This document shows positions 31,495 to 42,066 of a DNA stretch of 64,000 nucleotides, one piece after another. Under the pieces are notes generated by a model that ran no database searches, had not been told where the DNA came from, and worked only from the letters and a program-made list of their open reading frames with translations. The stretch is from Buxus sempervirens. Its lineage: Eukaryota > Streptophyta > Magnoliopsida > Buxales > Buxaceae. The stretch's first letter is position 1. Every line of letters starts with the position of its first letter. Made by a program: the position numbers and the translations under genes. The DNA lies in the NCBI GenBank assembly GCA_947561395.2, contig OX387183.1, forward strand, positions 5,637,883-5,701,882, written 5' to 3'.

Positions 31495-34400
31495 ATGGAA
31501 GCTAACATGTTTTATTCATTTTTTCCTCAGGTACATTTACTTTCGACCCAGGTGCACTTATTTGCAGTCATTGCTCCCGTGACCAGATCCAAAGCAAGAG
31601 CCATGAATACTGAAGAGAACCAAGCCCAAGCTACTGTCCCTGCTCAGGACTTTACTCAATTGCAGGAGCAAGTGGCCGGTCTGGCCAAAATGCTGGGGGA
31701 CTTACTGGCGGCGCAGGCCCAACAGGCCCAAGCCCAAAACCAGGCCTCTACCTCCCATCAGGCACCACCACCTCAGGCCTACATACCGCCTCCAGCTCAG
31801 CCCATGCCTAAGCCCATTTCTGAACCAGTCCCTGAGCCCATTCTGATCAGGGAAAATACAGTAGAGTCTGAGAAAGAGCTGGAAAAAGAAAAGGCTAGGG
31901 ATGAGATGGAAAAGAAAATGCTGCTCAGGATAGAGAGGATCCAGGCAGAGTTGAAGGAAGTGAAGGGGGGAGGCAGCCATGCAGGCACCACCTTCGAGGA
32001 CCTGTGCATGTACCCGGACGTCTGTCTACCGGCTAAGTTCAGGTGCCCAGACTTCGATAAATTTGATGGCACGGGCTGCCCATTGAGCCATCTCAAATTA
32101 TACTGCGGGGCCCTGTGCCAGTTTGGCCGGGATGATGGCATACTGATCCAGCTCTTCCAGAGGAGTCTGACCGGGTCAGCCCTTCGGTGGTTCGCTACAG
32201 TGGACCATGGAAGGATCAGGAGGTGGAAGGACCTAGCCGACGCCTTCTTGGACCAGTACAAGTTCAACTCGGAGATCGTGCCGGACCGGTACGACATGAT
32301 GAGGATGACCAAGGGGAAAGATGAACCGGTACGGCAGTACGCCAAGAGATGGAGAGAGGCCGCCTCCCAGGTCAGGCCACCTATGCAAGAGCCGGAGATG
32401 ATCTCCACATTTATGGGCACTCTGGGGCAGCCTTTTTACAACCATCTGGTGGGCCAGATCACCACCAACTTTGCAGCCCTAGTGCAGGTGGCGGACCGGA
32501 TCGAGGAAGGGGTCAGGTCAGGAAGGCTGATAGACTACTCTACTCTGACTGGGCAGTCTGATTCCTCGGCCTCCATGGCCCAAAATAAGGGAACTGGGTT
32601 CAAGAAGACAGGGGCCCGAAAAGAAGGAGAGGTGAACCTGGTCCAGGCTCCTCCAGCCAAGAAGCCACTGCACGTCAAGATCTCTGTACCCCAGCAACCC
32701 CAGCAGGCTCAACAAGCCCAGCAGTCTTATCAGAGCCCGCAGAATGTCAATTTCACTCCCTCTGTACCAGCAAACCCAAGGAGGACCTTTACCAGGGAGG
32801 AAAGAGAGGCCTGGTTAGCCAACAGAAAGAACCGGGTTTTGACCCCTCTACCCATATCTCTTTCCCAACTATTGCCAACCCTGCTAAAGGGTGAATACTT
32901 GACTCTGAAAGAGCCCAACCCGAATGCCACCAGGGGAAGAAATTTTGACACATCGGTCACCTGTGATTTCCACATGGGTGCACCGGGGCATTCTACTGAT
33001 AACTGCTGGGTGCTGAAGCATGCGGTCCAGGACCTGTTGGACCAGAAGGCCTTGGTATTCAACACTGCTGCACCGGCCCTGTCCGGGAATGATATTGGGC
33101 AGAACCCTCTGCCTTACCACAATGGGGCAGGCCCATCCAACTCCATCTCTGCCATATCCACCACGAGAAGGGCCTTTGACCCATCACAGCTCATAGCTCC
33201 CGTGGGGACCACGGTCCAGGTCCGATTCTTCCAAGAAGAGGAAGAGGAGGAGATCAACATGGTCTCCCAAAAAAATAATCTTGCTGCTGAGGGCATAAGT
33301 TCCTCTCTAAACCGGGTCTCTTCACTCATGGCCCAGATGAATACTGCAAGACCCCCATTGGTCTTCAATTGCAGTCCACCCACTTGTTCCCCATCCAAGC
33401 CGTCTAAGGCTCCACTGGTCATCAATCTTGACCCCACCACTGCTTCCATCACTTCTTCTGTCCCCACCAAATCCAAACTTCAACCCCTGGTTGTAAATGT
33501 GCAGCCAGCCCAAACTATCCCTAAACCGGCCCATACATCCCGGTCCAAACTCCAGCCACTAGTGGTTGACATCCCTAAATTAGCCTATTCAGAGGCCGCT
33601 GTACCATGGAACTACAGCAAGGGAATCACGGCTACGGTTCCAATGGTCAAGGACCAGAACCAGGAGGAGGTGAACCTCATGACGAGGTCAGGGAGATATG
33701 CAGGGGGTGAAGAGAAAGAAAAAGAGACAGAAGTAGAGAAAGAGAAAAAAGAGAATGAAGAAAAAAGAAAACAGAAGGGAAAAAATAAAGTGGGAGAAGA
33801 CACCCCCCAGGGTGCAGAAAATGAGGCAGCCGACCTCATAAAAATAATAAAGAAAAGTGAATTCAATCTTGTGGATCAGCTAAACAAGGTCCCGGCCCAG
33901 ATTTCAATACTGGGCCTTTTGCTGAATTCCGAAAAGCATAGGGATGCATTGTTAAGGGTGCTACAGAGTGCACACGTATCCCAGACAATTGATCCGGACC
34001 AGCTTGGTAAAATGGTTGGTCAAATCTTGTCACATAATGTGATAAGTTTCTCAGAGGGCGAGATCAGCCCAGGTGGGTGTTATCATGTGGACCCTTTGCA
34101 CATCACTGTGCTTTGTAAGGGCTGCATGGTTGCACGGGTTTTAATTGACAACGGGTCGGCATTAAACGTTTGCCCGTTAATTACTTTTACCAAGCTGGGT
34201 CTGGACCAGTCAAGGATCAAACAAAATGGGCGGATAGTTAGGGCTTTTGATAGCTCCAAGACCCACTCCTTAGGGGAGATTGAACTGCCGGTCACAATTG
34301 GGCCAAATATCTTTAACATCACATTTGAGGTGATGGATATACCCGCAGTTTTCAATCTGCTCCTAGGAAGGCCGTGGATACATTCGGCTAGGGCAATACC

Positions 34401-35316
34401 ATCCACGCTCCACCAGAGGGTGAAATATATAAGAGGGCAAAGGGTGATAACAGTCCTAGCCGAAAACTTGGTGCCGCCCATCGTGTCACCTGATGTACCC
34501 TTAATCAATGTGGACCTAACTGTCGACAAGATTGCATTCCACTCATTTCAATTTGAGGCGGTCAATTACATACCTGGGGGGTGTGAGAAAAAAAAGGAAA
34601 AGGGGACCACTGTAGAAAAAATGGTCAAGAAAGTGATGGAGAAATACCGCTTTCACCCAGGGAAAGGCCTGGGGATCAATCTGCAAGGGATGGTGGAGCC
34701 AATCACGGCTAAGAAACTGATCCCCAAGGTAGGGTTGGGCTTCAAGCCCAGAGGCTGGAGAAGAATGAAATATGAAGAAGGAGAGAGCAGAAGCAGAGGA
34801 AAACTCCCGCATCTAAGGGTGAACTTTCCAAAACCCTCCTATATAATCCAAATTTCTCCTCCCATAGACCAGTCCAAACCCCCATACCGAAATGTCAACC
34901 CATTTCAAAAGCCTTTGGTTTCAGCCCTACAACCCTTTAACCCATCTCCAATACTGGAAGCAGTGGATGGGCCTGGGCCACAAACAGAGCAGCAGTCAGA
35001 CTATTCTGAAGATGTTGGGGCCTTCTTCGCCATGACTGAAGGCGAAAAAACAGGGGCAGACATGGAACTGCCGTTTATTGACTGGGCCGCAGTAAAGATT
35101 CCAGACAAGGTCATTTCTGGATTGGGCCCCGCATCAGAAAAGGGCAGTACCCATCCGGTGATGATGGCATCGGATGCTGGGCTTGAGGAGCGGGCTTTCC
35201 CAATTTCCCCTGCTCCCCAAAATTTTGTACTAAACAATTGGGAGGAAACTCCCCTTACCTTTGAAGCAGCGTTAGTTCGGCAAACTGACGCGGCTTCCAA
35301 AAAAAAACTCCAATAG
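31495..35316 (+). CDS. Tat gag-protease
   Basis: 1,273 codons from the first ATG (31495); a second ATG at 31603 (AMNTEENQAQ) is an equally good gag start. In order: Gln/Ala-rich and charged N-terminus, retrotransposon gag domain (~residues 175-345, e.g. LRWFATVDHGRIRRWKDLAD, QYAKRWREAASQV), a CDFHMGAPGHSTDNC knuckle-like segment (~490), a lysine/glutamate-rich linker (~740-770), an aspartic protease with IDNGSALNVCP (~880), and a G-patch-like segment with GKGLGINLQG (~1050). It ends ...SKKKLQ at a TAG just after an A9 tract; pol is open in the -1 register across the same tract. An acceptor-like TTTTCCTCAG at 31521-31530 raises the option that gag is translated from a spliced leader. Confidence 0.92.
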   Translation: MEANMFYSFFPQVHLLSTQVHLFAVIAPVTRSKARAMNTEENQAQATVPAQDFTQLQEQVAGLAKMLGDLLAAQAQQAQAQNQASTSHQAPPPQAYIPPPAQPMPKPISEPVPEPILIRENTVESEKELEKEKARDEMEKKMLLRIERIQAELKEVKGGGSHAGTTFEDLCMYPDVCLPAKFRCPDFDKFDGTGCPLSHLKLYCGALCQFGRDDGILIQLFQRSLTGSALRWFATVDHGRIRRWKDLADAFLDQYKFNSEIVPDRYDMMRMTKGKDEPVRQYAKRWREAASQVRPPMQEPEMISTFMGTLGQPFYNHLVGQITTNFAALVQVADRIEEGVRSGRLIDYSTLTGQSDSSASMAQNKGTGFKKTGARKEGEVNLVQAPPAKKPLHVKISVPQQPQQAQQAQQSYQSPQNVNFTPSVPANPRRTFTREEREAWLANRKNRVLTPLPISLSQLLPTLLKGEYLTLKEPNPNATRGRNFDTSVTCDFHMGAPGHSTDNCWVLKHAVQDLLDQKALVFNTAAPALSGNDIGQNPLPYHNGAGPSNSISAISTTRRAFDPSQLIAPVGTTVQVRFFQEEEEEEINMVSQKNNLAAEGISSSLNRVSSLMAQMNTARPPLVFNCSPPTCSPSKPSKAPLVINLDPTTASITSSVPTKSKLQPLVVNVQPAQTIPKPAHTSRSKLQPLVVDIPKLAYSEAAVPWNYSKGITATVPMVKDQNQEEVNLMTRSGRYAGGEEKEKETEVEKEKKENEEKRKQKGKNKVGEDTPQGAENEAADLIKIIKKSEFNLVDQLNKVPAQISILGLLLNSEKHRDALLRVLQSAHVSQTIDPDQLGKMVGQILSHNVISFSEGEISPGGCYHVDPLHITVLCKGCMVARVLIDNGSALNVCPLITFTKLGLDQSRIKQNGRIVRAFDSSKTHSLGEIELPVTIGPNIFNITFEVMDIPAVFNLLLGRPWIHSARAIPSTLHQRVKYIRGQRVITVLAENLVPPIVSPDVPLINVDLTVDKIAFHSFQFEAVNYIPGGCEKKKEKGTTVEKMVKKVMEKYRFHPGKGLGINLQGMVEPITAKKLIPKVGLGFKPRGWRRMKYEEGESRSRGKLPHLRVNFPKPSYIIQISPPIDQSKPPYRNVNPFQKPLVSALQPFNPSPILEAVDGPGPQTEQQSDYSEDVGAFFAMTEGEKTGADMELPFIDWAAVKIPDKVISGLGPASEKGSTHPVMMASDAGLEERAFPISPAPQNFVLNNWEETPLTFEAALVRQTDAASKKKLQ

Positions 35317-38300
35317 TAGAATGCCATTTCCCTGAAGGTTCTAATGGGCCTTCGTCTTCAGGGGAATTATGTTTAGAAGGCCCGCAAAAAAACCAAAAAG
35401 ATTTTTCTATTTTTTCTAGAAAATTTAAATTTTTCAAAAAGGTCCAAACCACTTATGAACCATATAATCAGACCGAATTGGACCAGGTTGAATATGACTT
35501 CGACCTTGAGCTCGACTTTGATCTCATGGGGGTCGAAGAAGAGACCGAGGTCGAAGAAGAAGACGTTCCAAAAGAAATTGAATACCAATTAGAACGTCAT
35601 GAAAAGGGGGTCCAACCTAATATTGAAGAGACCATATCCATAAACCTTGGGACCAAAGATGACCCAAAAATTGTAAAAATCGGGTCATGCTTGTCTGATG
35701 TGCAGAAAATTGAAATGTCACAATTTTTGGCAGACTACAAAGATGTGTTCGCTTGGTCGTATCGGGACATGCCGGGGTTGGACACTGACATGGTGGTGCA
35801 CAAGTTGCCAATTTTGCCAGGGGTTAAGCCAATTAAGCAGAAGCTGAGAAGATTGAAACCGGAATGGACCTTAAAGGTCAAGGACGAAGTGGTCAAACAA
35901 TTTCAAGCCGGATTCTTGGCAGTCTCTACGTACCCAGAGTGGCTCGCAAACATAGTGCCGGTACCCAAGAAGGACGGGAAGGTCCGAATGTGCGTGGACT
36001 ATAGAGACTTAAACAGGGCAAGCCCAAAGGACGATTTTCCGCTTCCACACATCGACATTCTGGTCGATAATACTGCGGTACATAGCTTATTCTCCTTCAT
36101 GGATGGCTTCTCAGGATATAATCAGATCAAGATGGCTAAGGAGGATCAGGAGAAAACAGCATTTATCACGCCTTGGGGCACATTCCACTATACAGTCATG
36201 CCGTTTGGGCTTAAGAACGCTGGGGCAACATACCAGCGGGCCATGACTGCACTATTCCATGACATGATCCACAAGGAGATGGAGGTCTATGTGGACGATA
36301 TGATTGCCAAATCATGCAAAGAGGAGGACCACTTGATCAATCTGAAGAAAGTGTTTGATCGTCTCAGGAAGTACAGTGTACGGCTTAACCCGGCTAAGTG
36401 CGTCTTTGGGGCTACATCAGGAAAGTTGCTTGGGTTTATAGTGAGCCGAAGAGGAATTGAAATTGACCCGGCTAAAGCCAAGGCCATAATTGAAATGCCA
36501 GCACCCAGAACTGAGAAGGAGGTCAGGGGCTTTCTTGGAAGGATTCAATACATAAGCCGGTTCATAGCGCAGCTTACTGCTATCTGTGAACCAATTTTCA
36601 AACTTTTAAGGAAAGATAACCCGACGGTCTGGAATGAGGACTGCCAGCAGGCATTTGACACAATAAAGAGGTACTTGCTGAACCCACCTGTGCTAGTGCC
36701 ACCAACTCCAGGAAGACCACTGATCCTGTACTTGTCAGTGTTGGAAACGTCAATGGGATGGCAGCATGATGAGACTGGTAGAAAAGAAAGGGCCATTTAC
36801 TATCTGAGTAAAAAATTCACGGAATATGAAGCCAAATACACACCATTGGAAAAGACTTGCTGTGCTCTAGTGTGGGCCACTCAGAGGCTAAGGCATTATT
36901 TCCTCAGTCACTCCACACTATTGATATCCCGGATGGACCCGCTGAAATATTTATTTGAGAAACCGGCATTGACTGGCAGAACGGCTAAGTGGCAACTACT
37001 ACTGTCCGAGTTTGACCTCACATACATCACCCAGAAGGCGATCAAGGGTCAAGCCATAGCTGATCACCTGGCTGCACATCCTTTGCTAGAATATCAACCC
37101 TTGAAGACCAACTTTCCAGATGAGGCAATACTGTACACTGAAGAGGAGAACAGTGAGAGTTCCTGGCAGATGTTCTTCGATGGGGCCGCCAACATGAATG
37201 GGAACGGAATAGGGGCAGTCTTGGTTAAACCAGATGGTTCACACATCCCGATTGCAATAAAGCTGAGATTCCAGTGCACCAATAACATAGCAGAATATGA
37301 GGCATGCATAATTGGACTGCAAGCAGCCATGGATCATGGAGTAGAGGAACTTGACGTATATGGGGATTCGAGTCTTATCATCTTCCAAACAACTGGTGAG
37401 TGGAAAACCAAGGATCACAAATTGATCCCCTATCACCAGTATTTGGAAGAAATAAGCACAAATTTCACTCGAATTTCCTTCAACTATATGCCAAGGGCTA
37501 AGAATCAGTTTGCGGATGCTTTAGCAACCTTGGCTTCAATGGTCAGCATATCAGAAGGAGTAGACATCAGACCGCTGGAAATTGAAGTCCGAGATGAACC
37601 GGCTTACTGTCTCATTCTAGAGGGAGCACCAGAAGAAGAAACACCATGGTTTCAGAATATCAAGAACTTCTTGAATAATCGGAGTTTGCCAGAAAATGCC
37701 ACTGCTACTGAGAAGAGGACAATACAGAGATTGGCTGGTCAATTTCTGCTAAGTGGTGGACATGTGTACAAGAGGTCACATAATGACATTCTGCTAAGAT
37801 GTGTTGCCAAGGCGGAATCGGAAAGGCTGATTGAGACTGTACATGGAGGAGTCTGTGGGCCTCATATGAGTGGACACATGCTGGCTAAGAAGATCCTGAG
37901 GCTGGGATACTACTGGACAACCATGGAGCATGATTGCTGTATACATGTCAGGAGGTGCCACCAATGCCAGATATATGCAGATAATAAGCATGCACCCCCA
38001 GGTGAGCTGCACAACATGACATCACCCTGGCCCTTCTCTATGTGGGGCATAGATGTTATTGGCATGATCTCACCTAAGGCATCGAACGGGCACAGATTCA
38101 TCCTGGTGGCGATTGACTATTTCACTAAGTGGGTGGAAGCAGCCTCATATGCAAACATCACTAGCAACCATGTTATTAAATTTTTGAAGCACAACATTAT
38201 TTGTCGCTATGGACTGCCAAGTGCCATAGTATCAGACAATGCTTCAAATATTAAGAACAAGGACATGAAGAAAATGTGTGAGCAGTTTCAGATCACCCAT

Positions 38301-38894
38301 CATAAGTCAGCTCCGTACAGGCCAAAGATGAATGGGGCAGTAGAAGCAGCTAACAAGAATATAAAGAAAATCATTCAGAAGATGGTAGTGAGCTACAAGG
38401 ATTGGCATGAAATGCTGCCACTTGCTCTGCATGCATACAGAACCTCGATCCGGACTTCAACTGGGGCAACCCCATACTCCCTAGTCTATGGGATGGAAGC
38501 AGTCTTGCCTGTGGAAGTAGAGATCCCCTCACTCCGAGTGCTCATGGAAGCAGAACTAGAAGAAGCCGAATGGGTCCAGTCGAGACATGATCAACTTAAC
38601 CTAATAGAAGAAAAGCGGTTGAAAGCGCTTTGCCATGGACAGTTGTACCAGAAGAGAATGGCCCGGGCTTACAATAAGAAAGTGAGGCCCAGAACTTTCC
38701 AAGAAGGAAACTTGGTGCTAAAGAAAATTCTACCATTTTTGGAAGATCCTCGTGGTAAGTTCAAGCCCAATTGGGAAGGCCCATATGTCGTCAAGAAAGT
38801 CCTATCAGGGGGAGCACTCATCTTAGCAGAAATGGATGGGTCAGATTTTCCTGAGCCCATTAACTCTGATGCGGTAAAAAGGTATTTTCCTTGA
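35289..38894 (+). CDS. Tat pol: RT, two RNase H domains, integrase
   Basis: Open from 35289, overlapping the end of gag-protease by 28 nt in the -1 register; no ATG near its start, so it needs a frameshift, splicing, or one extra A. Counting from 35478: RT with KKDGKVRMCVDYRDLN and the catalytic YVDD at ~271; first RNase H with degenerate LSVLETSMG (family usually has Asp there), ~390-510; second, archaeal-type RNase H with FFDGAANMNG, NNIAEYEA, VYGDSS and QFADALA (~560-690), diagnostic for Tat; integrase with an HHCC-like finger (HGGVCGPHMSG...CHQCQ, ~788) and D, D, E at GIDVIG (~856), VSDNASN (~917), MNGAVEAANK (~952). No internal stop. Ends convergent with the antisense gene at 39852. Confidence 0.92.
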   Translation, partial: RGFQKKTPIVECHFPEGSNGPSSSGELCLEGPQKNQKDFSIFSRKFKFFKKVQTTYEPYNQTELDQVEYDFDLELDFDLMGVEEETEVEEEDVPKEIEYQLERHEKGVQPNIEETISINLGTKDDPKIVKIGSCLSDVQKIEMSQFLADYKDVFAWSYRDMPGLDTDMVVHKLPILPGVKPIKQKLRRLKPEWTLKVKDEVVKQFQAGFLAVSTYPEWLANIVPVPKKDGKVRMCVDYRDLNRASPKDDFPLPHIDILVDNTAVHSLFSFMDGFSGYNQIKMAKEDQEKTAFITPWGTFHYTVMPFGLKNAGATYQRAMTALFHDMIHKEMEVYVDDMIAKSCKEEDHLINLKKVFDRLRKYSVRLNPAKCVFGATSGKLLGFIVSRRGIEIDPAKAKAIIEMPAPRTEKEVRGFLGRIQYISRFIAQLTAICEPIFKLLRKDNPTVWNEDCQQAFDTIKRYLLNPPVLVPPTPGRPLILYLSVLETSMGWQHDETGRKERAIYYLSKKFTEYEAKYTPLEKTCCALVWATQRLRHYFLSHSTLLISRMDPLKYLFEKPALTGRTAKWQLLLSEFDLTYITQKAIKGQAIADHLAAHPLLEYQPLKTNFPDEAILYTEEENSESSWQMFFDGAANMNGNGIGAVLVKPDGSHIPIAIKLRFQCTNNIAEYEACIIGLQAAMDHGVEELDVYGDSSLIIFQTTGEWKTKDHKLIPYHQYLEEISTNFTRISFNYMPRAKNQFADALATLASMVSISEGVDIRPLEIEVRDEPAYCLILEGAPEEETPWFQNIKNFLNNRSLPENATATEKRTIQRLAGQFLLSGGHVYKRSHNDILLRCVAKAESERLIETVHGGVCGPHMSGHMLAKKILRLGYYWTTMEHDCCIHVRRCHQCQIYADNKHAPPGELHNMTSPWPFSMWGIDVIGMISPKASNGHRFILVAIDYFTKWVEAASYANITSNHVIKFLKHNIICRYGLPSAIVSDNASNIKNKDMKKMCEQFQITHHKSAPYRPKMNGAVEAANKNIKKIIQKMVVSYKDWHEMLPLALHAYRTSIRTSTGATPYSLVYGMEAVLPVEVEIPSLRVLMEAELEEAEWVQSRHDQLNLIEEKRLKALCHGQLYQKRMARAYNKKVRPRTFQEGNLVLKKILPFLEDPRGKFKPNWEGPYVVKKVLSGGALILAEMDGSDFPEPINSDAVKRYFP
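35299..35307 (+). other. A9 tract joining gag-protease and pol registers
   Basis: Nine A bases inside the overlap of the two frames. A -1 slip, or one added A, joins them. Confidence 0.6.
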
Positions 38895-39851
38895 GTGAAT
38901 ATTTCTAGGAAATGATCCGAGGCCATTTTTCTTTATTTCCTTCAAAAATTTTAATCCCTAGTCTAGCCAAGTTGAGCCGGTTCGTTTCTTTAATCAACCT
39001 AAACCGGATTTACAGTCAAATTGGGGCAAAATCAATTGGGGCAAAAGTGAGGAAAGAAAAAGAAAAAGAGAGGAAAAGCAATGGAAATGGCAAATGAAAG
39101 CCAAGTGTGAAAAATGCAAAAAATGCAATTTGGGGAAAAAGGGTTAAATTCATCATGACTGTAAGTCCGGTTGACCTATTTCCACACTTGAAAATTTTTG
39201 GGCCTTTAATACCCTTTCTTTCATAAACTGAGCCTAGCCTTTATTTCGTCCTATTTTTAAGCCCTCGGTGATCTTAGCTTGTTCATTCAAATATCAGAGT
39301 AGGATGGGTGATGACGGAATTCGGAAGCCGGCCCTAGTGAAGACCGTAACTGGCGCTAGGGGCAATATTGGCAAAAAGGCAAAAAGAAAAATAAGAAAAA
39401 TAAAAGAAAATCAGAGGTTGAGTTGATCATGGGGATCTGAGCCTTAAGCAAAGTTGGCATGAGCAGATTGGGTAATACAGTAAATTCTGGAAGAAAAGGC
39501 ATTTGGGGATGACTCTAAAGGTCCTAAGATGGACAGTTCTGATCCCTCAGTATTTTGTGGACTACCCTTTTCATTATTTAACCTGGTTTTAATTCCTTTA
39601 ATTATAGGTGATTAAGTGCATGGACCAAATTTCAAAAAAAAAAATAAAATAAAAAAAAATATAAAAAGGAAAAATTATACTTTGGCCAGTGATGAGAAAT
39701 CAAATACTTTTCATAAAACCTTTGTTTTTACAAGCATCTGAGCATTCTGAGGCCAATAATATAAAAACTTTATTTTGAATTAAATCCTTTGTATTTCCAC
39801 TATTGGAGTTCAATTTTGTACAAAGGTATGAAAAATGTGCAGGAAATAAAG
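38895..39851. other. Non-coding stretch between pol and the first antisense gene
   Basis: AT- and purine-rich; holds the convergent 3' ends of pol and of the antisense gene. Poly-A-like tracts at 39635-39660 and AATAAAGCTAG near 39843. No reading frame of note. Confidence 0.5.
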
Positions 39852-40764
39852 CTAGTCTCCTAGCCGCTCCTCAAGCTCCCGAATCCGAGCTGCCTGAGCT
39901 GCAATGACTCCTGAAGCCCCCTCTGCAGCAGGATCACTCAGGAAGGAAATGACCTCATCTGAAAGGGCCTGCTGGATCCTAATACTCCTAAGGCTGGCCA
40001 AAGTATCCTGGTACTTCTGCCGGATCATACGGACCTCGAAGCGACGGGCCTGCCTCTGCTCCTCCAGCTTCTCTTCCACGGCAATACGGCGTGAGGTCTG
40101 CTCATCAAGCTGCCTCTCCAGATAAGCACTCTGTATCCTGAGCTCCTGGGCCTCCCGTACCCATATCTGCTGAAGCCGCTTATGAGAAGCCCGCTCAGAC
40201 TCTAGAATGTCCTCATAGATGGGAGCTAAGACTACAGGAGGATCTTCGGGTACTGGGGCCTGAGTCTGTATCTGTTCCTTGATCCAGAAGAGATAATCCT
40301 TCACATGGGTTTCCGAGAAGACGGGACCATGCATAAAGCGGACATAAGACCACTCCTTCATCAACCAGGCATTCAGCTTCATAGAAAGAGGCCCAAGACG
40401 ATCCTCGTATCCATATGGGATGATAATCCCCTGGGTCGCTCGGAACTGACGAAGGACCCGCAGAGGAAGATACAACACTGCATGCTTCAGGCCCGCTAGG
40501 ATCAGAAAGTTGCGGTCACGGAAGCTAATTACTGTCTCTGCATTAGGCTGATAAGTACCAGGCCATCTCACCTGGTCATCCTGAAGCGAGCCCAAGAAGG
40601 TGAACCAGCCCTGTTTGCCCCCTGGAATATCGGGGCACCCCCTGTTGCTCATCAACAAAGGGACTTTCAGACTCGGGAAGAAGTGTCGATTGATCTCTTC
40701 AATCTGGCTCAAATGATCAAGTAGCCAAAGCTGCAAAGGAAGAAAGAGGTGTCAGCACATTGTA

Positions 40765-40799
<35 letters not shown>

Positions 40800-41584
40800 A
40801 AAAAAGGCAAAAAGAAGGCCAAAAAGCAAGAAAAAAGAAAAAGAGAAAAAGAAAGAAAAAAAAAAAACTTGTTTACCTGCAGGATCTGGGCACATGCTAA
40901 GAAGCGTTTCGACTTCCTGTTGTAGCAGTCAGTCAAGGCCTGATATATCCCAGCTAAAATCATAGGGGCCAACCTCTCCCGCTCCCTGACCTGGCAGATC
41001 ACAGAAATCAAGGCCAAGTCCACCTCGTCATCCTCCCGAGGGAAAAGCAACTGGTTGACCACTATCAGGGTCAACGCGTTGAATCGGGCCTCCTTATCTT
41101 CTCCCCTCAAAAGCTTCTCAGTCAAAAAAGCCTTAGATAGAGTCAAAAGGGTGTCAGAATCCCCCAAGTCCTTCTTCCCTATACCCAAAAAAGTAGAAGC
41201 TTCCTTCTTATAACTGGGCCTTAGAGGTGGATTCACCACCTTCTCATCAAACCTCAGGCCCAGGATGGTTTCCACCTCCTCAATGGTTGGGGTCATCTCA
41301 TGGTTCCCGAAATGGAACAAGTTGAGGTCAGGAACCCAATGACCAATCATGGCCTCTATAATCTCCCACCTGAAGGGAACCTTGGGAATGAGCAGGGTAT
41401 GGCCTAGGTTGGTAGTACCCCATCTCCTCTCCTCATCTAGGGTCATAGAGTTAACCCACCTTGTGTAAAAGGAATCCACAGGATTGTACCTAGTGAGATT
41501 TGGGGGTTTTGATCTAAAAGGCTGTTTTGCAGGGGAGGCAGTGTGGACAGACAATAATGGGGCAGAAGATGATCCGGATTCCAT
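39852..41584 (-). CDS. Antisense gene 1 of the Tat element: DUF7745 / plant-mobile-domain-like protein
   Basis: Two exons, 41584-40877 and 40730-39852, joined in phase 0 across a 146-nt GT-AG intron (40876-40731) that contains a T-rich tract of more than 30 bases; 528 residues, no lesion. The start ATG (MESGSSSAPLL) is 111 nt after a TATA box. The N-terminal ~350 residues look like the plant DUF7745/plant mobile domain family, with FHFGNHEMTPTIEEVETILG as the signature, and QLLFPREDDEVD and the LWLLDHL segment at the exon junction. Residues ~395-525 are charged and predicted coiled coil (ERASHKRLQQIWVREAQELR and following). Such domains are known from host MAIN/MAIL1-type nuclear proteins and from transposons. 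Being antisense, its intron survives in the retroelement's genomic RNA. Function unknown. Confidence 0.8.
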
Positions 41585-41694
41585 TGGATGTGACGAGAGC
41601 AAGCTAGAACTCAAGAGGAGGAGGAAAAAGGCGAAAAAGGGGGTTTCTAAACTCAAAAACTCGTAAAAAATGCTCAGATCCCGAGGCTGGTTGC

Positions 41695-41701
41695 ATTTAT
41701 A
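41695..41701 (-). promoter_or_regulatory. TATA box of antisense gene 1
   Basis: GCTATAAATGC on the minus strand, 111 nt upstream of the ATG at 41584, 11 bp downstream of palindrome array C. Confidence 0.7.
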
Positions 41702-41711
41702 GCATCTTTTA

Positions 41712-41855
41712 ACGTATCCGGTAACTCAGACCGGATACAAAAGCTACATTAATATCCGGATACGTATACCGGATACAAAGGATGGTATGAATATCCGGTA
41801 TGACACACCGGATACAAAGACCAATCAATGTATCCGGTATGTCAGACCGGATACC
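41712..41855. promoter_or_regulatory. Palindrome array C, upstream of antisense gene 1
   Basis: Four modules (41712-41738, 41752-41777, 41791-41816, 41829-41855), ~39 bp apart, same arms TATCCGG/CCGGATA as the LTR array, next to the gene's TATA box. Confidence 0.75.
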
Positions 41856-42066
41856 AAGGAAAAATGCAAAAAAGAGCTAAGGATGAAAAAATCCGAATTT
41901 TTTACCTGTTTTACCTGCTTACATGCCATAATTGCATAAAATTGAGAACAAAAGATGTGCAAGACAGGATAGAATGAATAAAAAGTTTTTTTTCATATAT
42001 ATATTCAAGTTTTTGTACAAGGAATGATAAGATCAATACATGAAAAGGAAAAATCCTAATCTACAG

